Positions 52,776 through 63,669 of a DNA stretch of 64,000 nucleotides are shown here, piece after piece (the stretch's first letter is position 1; every line of letters begins with the position of its first letter). Both the position numbers and the translations under genes were made by a program. The notes under the pieces were generated by a model. The model made no database searches, had not been told where the DNA came from, and saw only the letters and a list, made by a program, of their open reading frames with translations. Source of the DNA: Diabrotica undecimpunctata (lineage: Eukaryota > Arthropoda > Insecta > Coleoptera > Chrysomelidae); contig NC_092803.1 of the NCBI RefSeq assembly GCF_040954645.1, positions 12,525,230 through 12,589,229 on the forward strand, written 5' to 3'.

Positions 52776-53323
52776 GATATCTGCCTTTTATTTGCAAAAT
52801 ACAATGTTTCTGCCCGGTATCGGCTACGTCTACTGCCTTTGTGTTTGAGAGTCATAAATCATTAAGGGTGCTCTGTGATGGTAAAAGTTTGGATATTCTC
52901 AGGTTTTCCACATTCTGTATTTCCCCAAATTTAAAGTGCGTCGATATCTGTCTTTATACCACACAGTTAATTCGTTAGGTTTAGTACTTGGCCTGTGCAG
53001 GATTTGCCTGGCCTGAAGCTTGCTTGTTATAGAATTAGTTTTTTCATTGTATATATAATGTCTGGACGCGATTAAAAATAAAACGTTCATCAAAGCAGAT
53101 CATAGCTACTCAGTATTCTTTCGCGGGTTTTAAAATAAGCTATCACTTTTGATTTGCGCAACAATTTTTAAATATGGAGTTTGAAGTTCTTGATTTGGAA
53201 ATGGGTTGGCATGTGGTAAGTATGTCCTCTACTGATAAAACTTTTTAAGTTAAAAATAAAACCAATTATTGTTATTTAAAATTATGTCTATTAACAATTG
53301 ATAACAAAATTTAAAAAAAGGCC
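52776..53323. other. 3' flank of P450-3, no assigned gene
   Basis: No AATAAA was found close to the P450-3 stop on the minus strand. A short plus-strand frame starting near 53173 runs into a GTAAGT (see findings). Confidence 0.3.
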
Positions 53324-53490
53324 TTAATTTACTAATTGCACAGTTAACCACAAGTCGCCTTCTACGGCTGATACTAAAGACTTGGGACTATACTTGATGG
53401 GAAGTTGCGTTTTTTGGTGCAGAGATACTGCGAAATCTTTTATTATGGATGCTATTCCTACTTTTATCTGAAGAAGTCCAAATCGGGAAC
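53324..53490 (-). CDS. P450-3 exon 4
   Basis: After TATTTTAG it reads GSRFGLLQIKVGIASIIKDF and ends LTVQLVN, TAA. Confidence 0.87.
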
Positions 53491-56400
53491 CTAAAATATA
53501 GGATACTGTTAAAAAAGATTATACAATTTACCCAATTCAATGTTAGAATAAGCAATTGGACTTTATAGGTCCTAGGTTTTTATTCAACGTAACCCAACAA
53601 CTGGATGATGATGATGACCCCTGATCTTCGTTCTACGTATTATTTTGGTGTTTTCAATCATGTCTCTCAGTGACATACTAAGAATTGTTTCTTCTATTGT
53701 CCTTTGTGTTATTTCTATTTTTTTAGCAGATTTTCTGGTTATGGTCTACAAGCCGAAGGTACAAAGTGGTACTGTGCATGTGCTATTTACCTTTTTCTTT
53801 GGACCATTAAAACCCAAGCTTTTGGAAATGGAGATGGAGGGAAATGGATGGGTGGTGTGGATGTGAAAATGGCAGTAATCCTTAAGAATTAGATATAAAA
53901 AACTTATCGTTTCAAGTGCTTCTTTATATAAACAAGAGTTCTGTAATAATACAAAGTACTTTTTTAAGGAAAACGAATTGAAAAGCTGTTAGTATCAAAA
54001 TTTCTTTGGAGTACCTTGCAGAAACCAAAAGTTATGAGTTAAAGATATTAAGCCAGTCTTAATAAAGTACTAATGGTAGAGCGCTGGTTAATTATGGGTT
54101 CCAAGGACTACATTTGAGTCTTTAGGTCAACAAGAAGTCTGAGAAAGCATTAAACAGGCTTCATTGAAATTTTTGTTACTAATATCATCTTGTTCAAAGA
54201 TGTAATCCATCTTCTTCATAATAAAGAAGTTCCCCAAAATATTATAAAAACTATCGAAAAGATTTACCAAAACGACAAAATGGAAGTCAGAATAGATGGA
54301 CAACTTACAGAACCTATAGAAATAGGCAGCGGAATAAGACAAGTGGATATTTATTGAGCCCCATGTTCTTCAATTTGATCATGGATGAAATCATCAAAAG
54401 CGTTAACAAAGGAAGAGGATACAGAATGGGAAACAAAGAAATAAAAATACTCTGTTAGGCAGACGACGCAATATTGGTAGTCCAAGATGAAGATAGTCTG
54501 CAAAGACTGCTCCACAGATTAAACATACGAGCAAAAGAATTTAATATGACAATCTCATCTCATATAACTAAAATAATAGTAGTCAGCAAAGAACCAACCA
54601 TATGTAAAATAGAAATTGATGGCATCAGTATTAAACAAGTAATGGAAATAAAATACCTGGGAATTGCACTGTGTAGCTATGATGATCTGGACAAAGAAGT
54701 AAGAGATCAAGTACAAAAAGCAAATAGACTGGCAGGATGCCTTAATAATATGGTGAAACAGACACATTAAGACTGAGATGAAAATAAGAATTTATAACGC
54801 CAGTGTAAGACCACTAATGACATATGCACCAGAAACAAGATTCGACACAGCCACAATACAAAGGCTACTGGAAACTGCAGAGATGAGAATACTGAGAAAA
54901 ATTACAGGAAATACGCTGAGAGATCGAAAGAGAAGTGAAGACATGAGAAGAAAATGTAACGTACAGTGTTTAAATGAATGGACACAAAATAGAAAAAAAA
55001 AGAATGGAATAACATAAGTAGAATGGAGGAGACTTGTGTCGTCAAAATAGCAAGAGATAAGTCACCAATCGGAAGAAGAAGTGTCGGACGACCGCGCAAA
55101 AGATGGAGTGACAATCTTTCATAGAGGTATTAATCCGGCAATGAACAAGCAGAATTGCTTATAAAGAGGAAGAAGAATATCATCTTGTTAATTTTATGCA
55201 GCTGATTTGAAAGATATCGGTTAGGGCTGAGAACGCTAATAAACTAAAAACTGCTACCATCACTTTCTTATGGTAGACCAAAGAAGAATCCATGCAGACT
55301 GGAGAATTATCATAAAGGAAATAACCTGAACATTTAATAAATTAGGAAAAACAATGGCGTAAGGTAATTTTTTAAATAGATAACTCTTCATAAAAAAGTC
55401 AATGGCTTTTATTTAGAGCAAAGAACTACTGTGTCGAGTGTAATGGAAGACCAGGGTTAGGTAGATGACCTAATAAAGTTTAACAGACTTGCTTTAGATA
55501 AAAACAAGATAACAAAACATATCGATACCCTAATGCTGATAGGTCGTAACCCAATTTTAGAAAATTTTACAAGAGGCACAAAAAACTGTATAGCATAATT
55601 ATAAAAGATTGCTTGTGTAATGTTTTCTTAAATAAATAATTATGTAATGGCTACTAAGTGAGTTTATTGTAAAAATATCAATTTGTTTAATTTTGATCAG
55701 GGTACTAAGGGATACGACATATTGTAACCAACGTCATGGCGGCTTACGAGTATATCGTACTCTTAGAAAATGTAGTAAGCTATTATAACTCAAGGTGTTC
55801 TCATAAAAGTGTGGTTTACGTCATTTTAAATCATAATCCTTATTTTTTTATTTTTATTAATTTCAAATAAAAATAGATACAAATGTGTGTTTACTTTAAA
55901 TAAAATGTAGCAAACTAAGCGAATACCATTTAAACAACGTTACAGTTAACATTTTTAGGAATAATTAAAATAAAATAACTAAATAATAAGTTTAAATCTT
56001 GGCTTTCTTTTTTTGATTTTTGTTTTTGTCTTTGGTGATTAAGTCTTCGTGAGGCAGCGTATCATCGAAGTAGTGCACATCTGCAGGTAATACAGACTTT
56101 AGATCTTGAAGATCCTTCCATTTTTTTGTGGTTATTTTTAATCTATTCGAATAAAGTTGATCGTAAACCAAATCGTGATTGACGGTGTTCTTTCTCTGAG
56201 GAAGGAGTTCATATTTTTGACCATGGGCCACTGTGTATAATATATCCCCATTTGGTAGGTATTTTAAGCCTCTAAGATCTGTTACCTTCAAATCTCCTTT
56301 TGATTTACCTGGACGAATTGAGCTGTAGCGAAAGTCTGATATTACCGAAATATAGTCTGAGGGTAGGAATATTTGCCGATTTTTTAGTCTTCGTTCAATT

Positions 56401-59400
56401 ATACTGTGGGTAGAGTCACACTCCATCTGAGTGTGACCTCTTTCTAGAAATTTTTGCTCAATCTCGACTTCATACTTGGAAGCTAAAACCGATAAACCAT
56501 TCGCAAGGACGACATTCCTATTCTGATAACCACAGCCGACGAGAATATTATTTTTCTTTTCAAAGGTCAAATATTGTTCTAGATGTTTTAATAAACACGT
56601 AGTGAATACAGATGAATCAAGGTCTGCCTCAGTCCCATTCCAAACGAAATTCATGCTGCGATGGTTTTCCAAGTTATATACTATAAAGTTATGTACTTGT
56701 AGCTTTGTTTTATAGTACAAAGAACTAGCCTGTAACACTGGACACAATTTGACTGCCTTCACATCAACGACAAAACAGTAAATTTCTTTATGGATGGCTC
56801 TGGTTTTATCGGTTTCTTTTTCGACGCGTGCTAGGTCTTTTGCTCTAGTGTGGGATGCGTATTGTTCATCTGTAACCTGTTTCATCTTGTAAGATGAACA
56901 TATATCACATTGGTCATTGCGTGGTTTAAACAAGGCTAAATTCATTTTGTCAAATTCTGTAGAGAATTTACAATTTGATAATGGTGCCTCCCTGTCTTTA
57001 CATTGTTCTTTATAAAGATTATATACTTCAGTTTTTGATTTGAAATTATGTTCCAGGTATAACTTTCCAGTAGACTTGCGGCAATAGTGGCTCTCTATTT
57101 TAGGCAGGCTGTTCAGAAACTCTCGTAAATTCTGTACTCGCAAAATGTCCTGTTTTGCTTTTGGTGTAGACTCTCTTTTTTCTTTGATCCTTGTTTGCAT
57201 CAAGTCACAACTTTCTAGAAATCCATCTTTTCGTATAGCACTTACCCAGTTCTGTACCATCTTTTCTCCTACTCCTAGTGTGTAGAAACATCAATTTGCA
57301 GACTTGTAATTTATCGCCTTTTACTGTCAGAAAGTATTCGTAGGTACCACTTCGCCTGGAAGGTCCATCTACATAACATCTTTTTTTCTCCTTGTATGTA
57401 ACCATATGAGCGAAGAAAATCCTTTTTTGTTTCCAGGACATTTTCCAAAATTTTAAAAATATTTATTTTCTTAAGTTTTCTGATATTGTTTGGCAAAAGC
57501 GAGTCGGCGCGGTAGCGCAAAACTTTGAGACACAGGCTGGCTTCATTTTACGTCCAGGGCGTAGAATATCATTACACAATGTTTTGTAGCCTTCTATAAC
57601 CAGTATATTCCCTTCCTAACATTCTTGACTGTTTTGTCTTGTTTTTATCCCAAAACGTCAAACGAATTACTACCAACACGCTTTGCCATTCAAGCTACAC
57701 TGTGGAATAAGATGAGTTGGAAGTAAACAAACAACGCGAGCGGGTTAGGACTTGTTAGAAATCGCGGGAATGGCCACCTTACTATTTTATTTAGGTTACG
57801 AAAATTTACCAGCATATAGGGATGCACGGTTGGTTGCCTTTGACATAAAAATATGAATTTTCAATTTTTTGTGGATTACGATCTGTCAGCATTAGGCTAT
57901 CGATATTATAAACGGATAGAAATAAAAAGCTGAGCAATGGTTATAGTTATTTGAATGAAAAAATCAAATAATGCCTAATCTTTTACGTTTTAAATCATTC
58001 TTACTTTATAAATCATCATTGTTAGTTGTTGTGAATTTATAGATAAAATAATTAAATATAAAAAATTTCCTTACCAATACACATTCTAGGTCCTTCTCCG
58101 AAAGGCATGAAGGCGAACTGATGTCGTTTTGCTTTATTTTCCTCATTGAATCTCTCTGGATCAAATACGTTAGGATTAGGATAATGATCGGGATCTCTAT
58201 GAATACCTGTGACTGGTATTAATACTCTAACTCCTTTCTCGATAACAATGTCCGTGTTTGGAACTTGATAATCGGCGTTACAGATTCTTACAATGGATGA
58301 AAATGGTGGATGCATTCTTAGAGTTTCTAAATGATACAAATAATTTTAATCCAGTCATAAAATTAATAATTATTTGATAAAATTATAATATTAAATTAAA
58401 GCACAGTTCGTTATAATTTGGCTTGAAAGATCTTTGGTAAAGGGTGGTTTTTTTTACAGATATAGAACTTTAAAATGGAATAAAACAAAGACGATTTTTA
58501 TAAATTGATAAATACATCTTTTGGCATTATAATTTAAATATTATTTCTGGCATATAAAAGAGTTTTGTTTTGATAAGTTTTCAAGTCGTTTAGGTGATGT
58601 TTTTCTTCTTCATCGGTTTTTCCTCACCTAAACCTTTCTGTTCTCTGCCATACAGTCCTTCCATCTTCTCCTCGGTTTTGCACTAGCTCTCTTTCACTAA
58701 ACTTTTAATAGCTCTATTCTTCGTCCCACGTAGTTCCCACTTCTACGTCTGACTTGACCAAACCAATCCAAGGAATTATATTTTACAAACTTAAGAAAAT
58801 AAGTTTTAGTACTATCTTGACATTAGAAAATGGAAATTTCTTATTTCAAAATACACTCTTATTGGTATCGAATACCAAAGGACTACTTACAAGTAAAATA
58901 TTACACATTAGCTCCAATCATACCACTTTTATCTTGTACTAGATTTAAAATAAATTAATAATATAGATAGAAAACAAACATATACTTTTACCGTTTACCA
59001 CTTTGTCCAACAATGTCATTTCCATAATAGCTTCATAAGTAAATTCGTTGTTAGACCCCTTTAAAACAGATCTTATTTCTTCTCTAAGCATTCCTTGAAG
59101 CTCTGGATTTTTGGACAACTCTAACAAAGCGAAAGATATAGCAGAAGAGGAGGTTTCAAATCCGGCAATTAAAAATACGTAACACTGGGCAGCGACTTCG
59201 TTGAAGCTTAAAAAATTATCGTCATCTTCGCTAGTTTTTTTATCCACAGATTTAAAATCTTCATCTTCCATGACTTTTCCTTTGTTCTTAAGCTGCAACA
59301 TTAAATGCAAGAAGTCTCTCCTATATATATTATTTTTCTCTCTAAAAGAAACCGTGCTTTGTACAATACCCATAAAGAAGTTTTCAAGTTCCTGGTCGGT

Positions 59401-60399
59401 CATCTTCAGACGAATGAAATCCAGCAACCACGAAGGTAAAATGGTAGACATGTAGCGTTTTAGACTCTTCCAATAAGTAATTTCAAATACCTTCTTTCCA
59501 TATTGTCTAAATTCTGAATTTGGGTCTTTAAGACTATTGCAGTCAATACCAAACGCGGCAGATCCAATGATATCTGTGATTAATCTGGATATTAGGTCTT
59601 TTATGTCAACAGCGTCCTGAATACGGGCATGATCGTTTAATATTTTTTGTAAGTCTTGGGTACATGCAACCATAGTGGGAAACATCATCTTCATTTTACC
59701 TGAAAAAAAAAAACAAACAGTATAAAAGCAACCTGGGCAAAGTGTAGTAATAATTTTTTTTTGCTAAAATCCTCTTTCATTCAATAATTTTAAATTATAC
59801 GGTTTTCACTGAATCTTCTTCTTCTTCTTCAGCCTTCATTCATCCATTGTTGGACATAGGCCTCCTCCAATTGTTTCCACGCTTCCCTATCTTTTGCAAT
59901 TATCATCCATTGCTTTCCAGCTACAGCTGTTATATCGTCTATCCATCTCTTTTTGGGTCTTCCCACGCTTCGTTTTGTTTCTCGAGGTCTTCAGAATGTC
60001 ACTTTATGAGACCATCTGTTGGTGTCTTGTCTTGCTACATGTGCTACCCATTGCCATCTCAATGTCGCTATTTTTTCCATGATGTCGGTTACTTTAGTTC
60101 TTCGACGTATTTCGGTGTTAGGAATTTTGTCTCTGAGGCTTATATTTAACATGGCCCTCTCCATGGCCCGTTGTGTTACTCTTAATTGTTCTGCCATTTT
60201 TCTTGTTATTGCCATAGTTTCCAATCCATAAGTTGCAACTGGTAGTATACAAGTGTCATAGGTTTTTCGTTTTAAGTGTATTGGGATTTTTCTGTCTTTT
60301 AAAATGAAGCTTAACTTCCCAAAAGCAGCCCATGATAATTGTGTCCTTCTTTTAATTTGTAGGGTTTGATTTTCCTTTTCGTTTTTAATTGTATGTCCT

Positions 60400-60469
<70 letters not shown>

Positions 60470-61948
60470 CTACCTTTTCTACATTGATGTTATCTATCGT
60501 GATGTTTTCTAGGCTGTTGCTTAATATCTTTGTTTTGTCGAGATTCATTTTTAATCCTATTTGATTCGATTTGTGATTTAAATCTTGTAGCATTAATTTT
60601 AGTTCATGGATATCTGTGCTTATTAGTACTATGTCGTCTGCGAAACGCAAATGGTTAAGATATACTCCATCTATTTTTAATCCCTTTTCGACCCAATTTA
60701 GTTTTTTGAAGACATTTTCTAATGCCAAAGTAAATAACTTGGGTGAGATGGTGTCACCCTGTCTCACGCCCTTGCCAAAGTCTATTTTCATAGTTTCCAG
60801 ATCATCATCTATTTTTACGTGAAAAGTAGCATCATCGTATATATTCTTAAGGAGGGCAGCATATCTTGAATCTACTCTGGCGTCGTCCAATGCTGTTAAG
60901 AAAGCCCATTTCTCGATACTGTCGAATGCTTTGTGATAATCGACAAATGCCAGATGTAGTGGTATGTTGTACTCTATTGTTTTTTCAATAACTGTCCGGA
61001 TTGTTTGCAAGTGATCGATAGTGCTAAAACCCTTACGAAAGCCTGCTTGCTCCACCGGTTGGTATGCATCTAGCTTAGCTGTCAATCTATTTGTTATTAT
61101 TCGGGTTAGTAGTTTGTAAAGGTGTGACAACAAGCTTATTGGTCGGTAGTTTTCTATATTTGCGGCGTCTCCTTTTTTATGGAGTAGAATGACTTCCGCA
61201 TTTTTCCATGCTTTTGGTATTTGTCCTTCCAATAGGCATTTATTCAGTAATGCTCTCATTGCCTCTTCTAATGCAGTGCCTCCCATTTTTAGCATCTCTG
61301 AAGTAATTTTATCTTCTCCTGGTGTTTTCCCATTTTTCATTTGTTTTAGGGCGGCTCTTCACTGAATAAGTAAGCTAAATAGTTCTTGATAGTTTCACAG
61401 AACCCCGTTTCATAGAAATACAACTAATATTCTTTAAACTTAGAGATTACAGAGTATGTTGGTACTTTTATATTAGAACGTACATACTTACTCTAAAACA
61501 ATCAATATTTTTCTTATTTTTGTAGAAGCTTACCTGTAGTAAAAGCTGGCGTGAGTTTATATCTCATCTTCCTCCATTTCTCACTTTCTAATGAAAAAAG
61601 ATTATTCGAGAGAAGATCAACTTCCGGATTGGTGTAGTGACCATGATTCATAAAATGACTAAAATCATTCTGAAGAATACCCTTTACAATATCAAGATTG
61701 ACTGGCATAAATCCCGGTTTAAATGACTGATAAATCCCGCCATACTGCCGTCCCTTAGATTTGATTTCGTTGTAGAATTCTGCGAAAAGCTCTGCGGTGG
61801 AAATGTCTCCTTTCGTTATCGGTTTAAAGTTTCCATACAAAAACTCCGGCTCTAGCTGGTGCACTCCTCTTCGATTCCAGTAGTTGTACAACCATTTTTG
61901 GTAAAGATAAACACTTGCAACGATCAGTATCACTAGAACTACCAACAT
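53324..61948 (-). CDS. P450-3: complete CYP6-like cytochrome P450 (four exons)
   Basis: Exons 61948-61534, 59699-58992, 58326-58075 and 53490-53324 splice in phase 1 to 1542 nt encoding 513 residues without a stop. The N-terminal anchor is MLVVLVILIVASVYLYQKW. Motifs: W125RKMR129, A317GFET321S, E375TLR378, FDPERF and FGEGPRMC457IG. Exon 2 is one codon longer than in the others and has a distinctive MEDEDF...TSEDDDN acidic loop. It is most like P450-1 (both read KMKMMFPTM after intron 1, and share FGxDCNSLKxPNSEFR). Intron 3 contains a DUF7869-like transposon gene and LINE scraps; intron 1 contains an RTE LINE. An out-of-frame ATG lies 7 nt upstream of the chosen start, which could dampen translation. 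Confidence 0.9.
53590..53860 (-). pseudogene. RTE LINE scrap in P450-3 intron 3
   Basis: The minus strand encodes TITRKSAKKIEITQRTIEET followed by ILSMSLRDMIENTKIIRRTK. This matches the ITRKMAEQLRVTQRAMERAMLxISLRDKIxNTEIRRRTK segment of the RTE copy in intron 1 of the same gene, with a stop in between. Confidence 0.55.
54230..55170 (+). pseudogene. LINE reverse-transcriptase relic in P450-3 intron 3
   Basis: Encodes KIYQNDKMEVRIDGQLTEP, EIGSGIRQ, FNLIMDEIIKSVNKGRGYRM, then QADDAILVVQDEDSLQRLL (the usual YADD preceded by a stop), IKQVMEIKYLGIAL, VRPLMTYAPET and RILRKITGNTLRDRKRSEDMR. Palm to thumb are in order but frameshifted. It is the same family as the relic at 22130-23850. Confidence 0.65.
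55171..55990. other. No recognisable gene (P450-3 intron 3)
   Basis: AT-rich and probably the 3' flank of the DUF7869-like element. A clear terminal repeat was not found. Confidence 0.3.
55992..57450 (-). pseudogene. DUF7869-like transposon protein, frameshifted
   Basis: The main frame (57260-55992, 422 codons) has HYCRKSTGKLYLEH, a cysteine pair CDICSSYK, YCFVVDVKAVKLCP, GCGYQNRNVVLANGL, GHTQMECDSTHSIIERR and GLKYLPNGDILYT. These motifs typify a widespread insect repeat protein family known to me as DUF7869, probably an RNase H-fold transposase. The N-terminal part (KKRCYVDGPSRRSGTYEYF, VCKLMFLHT) lies in another frame and joins LGVGEKMVQNW after a shift near 57270. Family members usually have SDGC before YQNRN; here the residue is valine, so a likely catalytic Asp is lost. 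It is antisense-free: same strand as P450-3, inside intron 3. Confidence 0.6.
57451..58074. other. Upstream flank of the DUF7869-like gene
   Basis: Bases 57500-57780 are GC-richer than the flanks (GCGAGTCGGCGCGGTAGCGC) and may hold the element's promoter and end. No inverted repeat could be matched. Confidence 0.3.
58075..58326 (-). CDS. P450-3 exon 3
   Basis: Begins after CATTTAG with the end of the ETLRMHPPFSS helix K. Carries FDPERF and the haem cysteine; donor ATTG|GTAAGG. Confidence 0.9.
58590..58765 (-). pseudogene. LINE C-terminal scrap in P450-3 intron 2
   Basis: The minus strand reads RRRSGNYVGRRIELLKV and KRASAKPRRRWKDCMAENRK, the VRRR..YVGRRxLxxxVxGKRxRGRPRRRWxDCV signature of LINE C-termini. 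Confidence 0.5.
58992..59699 (-). CDS. P450-3 exon 2
   Basis: Begins after a long T run and TTCAG. Contains FLIAGFETSSSA and ends KVVN at AACG|GTAAAA. Confidence 0.9.
59805..59814. repeat. Target-site duplication of the intron-1 RTE LINE, 3' side
   Basis: TTCACTGAAT, identical to 61358-61367. Confidence 0.8.
59832..61340 (-). pseudogene. RTE reverse transcriptase with an in-frame (TA)n expansion
   Basis: The reverse-transcriptase order is complete: NYRPISLLSHLYKL, EQAGFRKGFSTIDHL, FVDYHKAFDSIEKW, KGVRQGDTISPKLF, HLRFADDIVLISTD, LGHTIKNEKE, SWAAFGKLSFILKD, YGLETMAITRKM, RAMERAMLNISLRDK and RWQWVAHVAR. After VEQY a run of alternating Tyr-Ile encoded by (TA)n precedes YLGH. One TGA at 59991-59993 (after HKVTF) cuts off the last segment, which stays in frame: RSVGRPKKRWIDDI to EEAYVQQWMNEG. 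The endonuclease is missing by truncation. Confidence 0.85.
60402..60465. repeat. (TA)n microsatellite inside the LINE ORF
   Basis: About 64 bp of pure TA repeats. It preserves the reading frame and encodes only Tyr and Ile. Confidence 0.95.
61358..61367. repeat. Target-site duplication of the intron-1 RTE LINE, 5' side
   Basis: TTCACTGAAT, the partner of 59805-59814. Confidence 0.8.
61534..61948 (-). CDS. P450-3 exon 1
   Basis: Anchor, WNRRGVHQLEP and helix C WRKMR; donor ACAG|GTAAGC. An acceptor-like TTGTTTCAG lies 10 nt before the ATG. Confidence 0.9.
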
Positions 61949-61958
61949 ATTTCATGGA

Positions 61959-62300
61959 CTGAAACAATACAAATGATTCCCGTTATTTAAACAGGTTTTT
62001 ATTACTATTGAAATGAGGTTATTTCAAGTCACATAGTGCACTCATTTTAACAATTATTGTTCAATATCTTTAAATAGATAAAATAACTTAAAGCTCTGAT
62101 CGATAGGTGAGTAATACCGCTGTTTTATATACTAAATAGCCAGGCACACAACTCATCTTGTTTGTCAAATTTTTTATTTGGCTCTTCATGTAAAACTGCA
62201 TGTCTATTTTTCTATCCAATTTTTAACCCAAACTATTGATCAAAAACTACACATATCTAGCTCACCTCGTGGTAACCAAAAGACGTATCAACAAATAGAT
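61959..62300 (-). promoter_or_regulatory. P450-3 5' region
   Basis: Between the acceptor-like site at 61959 and the dispersed repeat lies AT-rich DNA. It has a TATATAAA on the minus strand near 62123-62130 and a donor-like CACGAG|GTGAGC near 62265. Either could belong to a noncoding first exon, but they do not form one consistent exon: the donor lies upstream of the TATA. The true promoter is undetermined. Confidence 0.2.
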
Positions 62301-62309
62301 GGCACTATC

Positions 62310-62545
62310 CGAAAAACGTATTGAGATTTCTCATATTGTCTCTGACTTGCAAGTAGTATTTTTTTCTACGGTATACAGATTCCTGGTAAACCGATTTTTT
62401 TGCGTTTTTACCCCCCTGCGAGGGTAGTTTTAGGTGGAGGCCCGGGGGTAAAAGTGGTAAACTTTTTTGCATCTTTTTTGGGGTCCCAAAATTAATATCC
62501 TCTGCAAAATTCAGTTTGTTCGTATGATTTTTAGGGGTCAATTCT
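62310..62545 (-). repeat. Dispersed noncoding repeat, copy 2
   Basis: Reverse-oriented relative of 24415-24645. Reading the minus strand: TCAGAGAATTGACCCCTAAAA, GGGACCCCAAAAAAGATGC, GGGCCTCCACCTAAAACTAC, a CTCGCAGGGGGG clamp, then GGTTTACCAGGAATCTGTA and CGTAGAAAAAAA. The overlapping 114-codon frame is probably incidental. Confidence 0.55.
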
Positions 62546-62659
62546 CTGACGACGACTAAAAGCGAAATTTCGTAAAAAAACTCTATTTTAGATAAAATGG
62601 CCTCTGTAACGCATAAGTGATTCTTGGCGTTAGCCTTTGTGTCTGGCAATGTTTTAAAA

Positions 62660-63255
62660 GAGTTCTGTCTATGTGTGTTTTAGTTAACCTTAAAATATTG
62701 ATGGGTCATAGAGTTAGTTTCACTTTGGTATGGAAAAGCAGAATGAAACTGAAGTAAAACAAGATGATCGGTCTTATTGAGTGGCAGGTTGTATGCCGTA
62801 GGTTAACGATATATTAGTAATGATATAGATATGGTGGCCAAGACGGTAATCAAACTACCGGCTATGATTTTATTGTCGAGTCAATGTCAACATTTCAAAT
62901 AAACAACACGAAGGTTATGAAATTCTTTGTGCACACTGCCCCAGATATTGCATATGCCAAATCAATCGTAGAATCCAAAAAATAATTTATAAACATTCAA
63001 TTTCTGTTCGCATTTCGATACAATTTCAACTCTAGTTCAACATTTTCATACAGGTCACCAAAATGATTTTTAACACTCTAGAACCATATCCCCTATCTGT
63101 TCATATTGACCAAGAATTATCCGATAAGCCATAGATATTAAAAAACGCCCAAATTTTCTTTGGGCGGCAACCGGTTTCTTTCGACATGGAGACCTCTTCT
63201 AAAGAAAACATCATCCGCTTCACGTACCAATCCAATTCTCGCCATCAGAAATATT
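62660..63255. other. No recognisable gene
   Basis: Contains GGCGGCAACCGGTTTCTTTC near 63163, which resembles a Penelope-type terminal segment, but there is no frame. Confidence 0.3.
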
Positions 63256-63261
63256 TTTTTT

Positions 63262-63358
63262 GTCGGTATAAAATGCTATTCCTAAAAAACTCCAACAAGT
63301 TTGGATTTGCAGTTAACCTAATTCGCCATCGAAGATAGGTCTCATGACTTCTTGTTAG
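63262..63358 (+). repeat. Direct repeat, copy 1
   Basis: TGTCGGTATAAAATGCTATT, a short variable part, then GTTTGGATTTGCAGTTAACC and CGCCATCGAAGA. Copy 2 is at 63667-63765. Confidence 0.65.
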
Positions 63359-63592
63359 TCCATATAGAGGTTGCTGCTAGCGTACTTAGGCCTGTTGTGG
63401 TATTATAACGGTGATATTGATAAACAGTACTTCATTTTAATTCGAGAGACCACAAACCTTTCTGAGGAGAGGTAAAACTTCGAAACACCTATCACGAACT
63501 AAAAAGAAATACAATGTTTGTACTTTCATTTTAACGTCTTTTCTGTACCAAATCAATGCAAAAGATGGTGTTTTGCTAGGACAAACTGTATG

Positions 63593-63593
<1 letters not shown>

Positions 63594-63665
<72 letters not shown>
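63594..63665. repeat. (TA)n microsatellite
   Basis: About 72 bp of pure TA repeats, ending exactly where repeat copy 2 begins. Confidence 0.95.

Positions 63666-63666
<1 letters not shown>

Positions 63667-63669
<3 letters not shown>

Larger units (their letters stand above)
59815..61357 (-). mobile_element. 5'-truncated RTE LINE in P450-3 intron 1
   Basis: A 1543-bp insertion between identical 10-bp duplications. It is in the same orientation as the gene, truncated just before KNGKTPGEDKI and ending in an (AAG)n tail. The short duplications and almost open frame suggest a young insertion. Confidence 0.85.

Noticed and set aside
62120..62131. TATA box of P450-3
   Set aside because: TATATAAA is frequent in AT-rich DNA, and the acceptor-like site before the ATG implies a more distant promoter.
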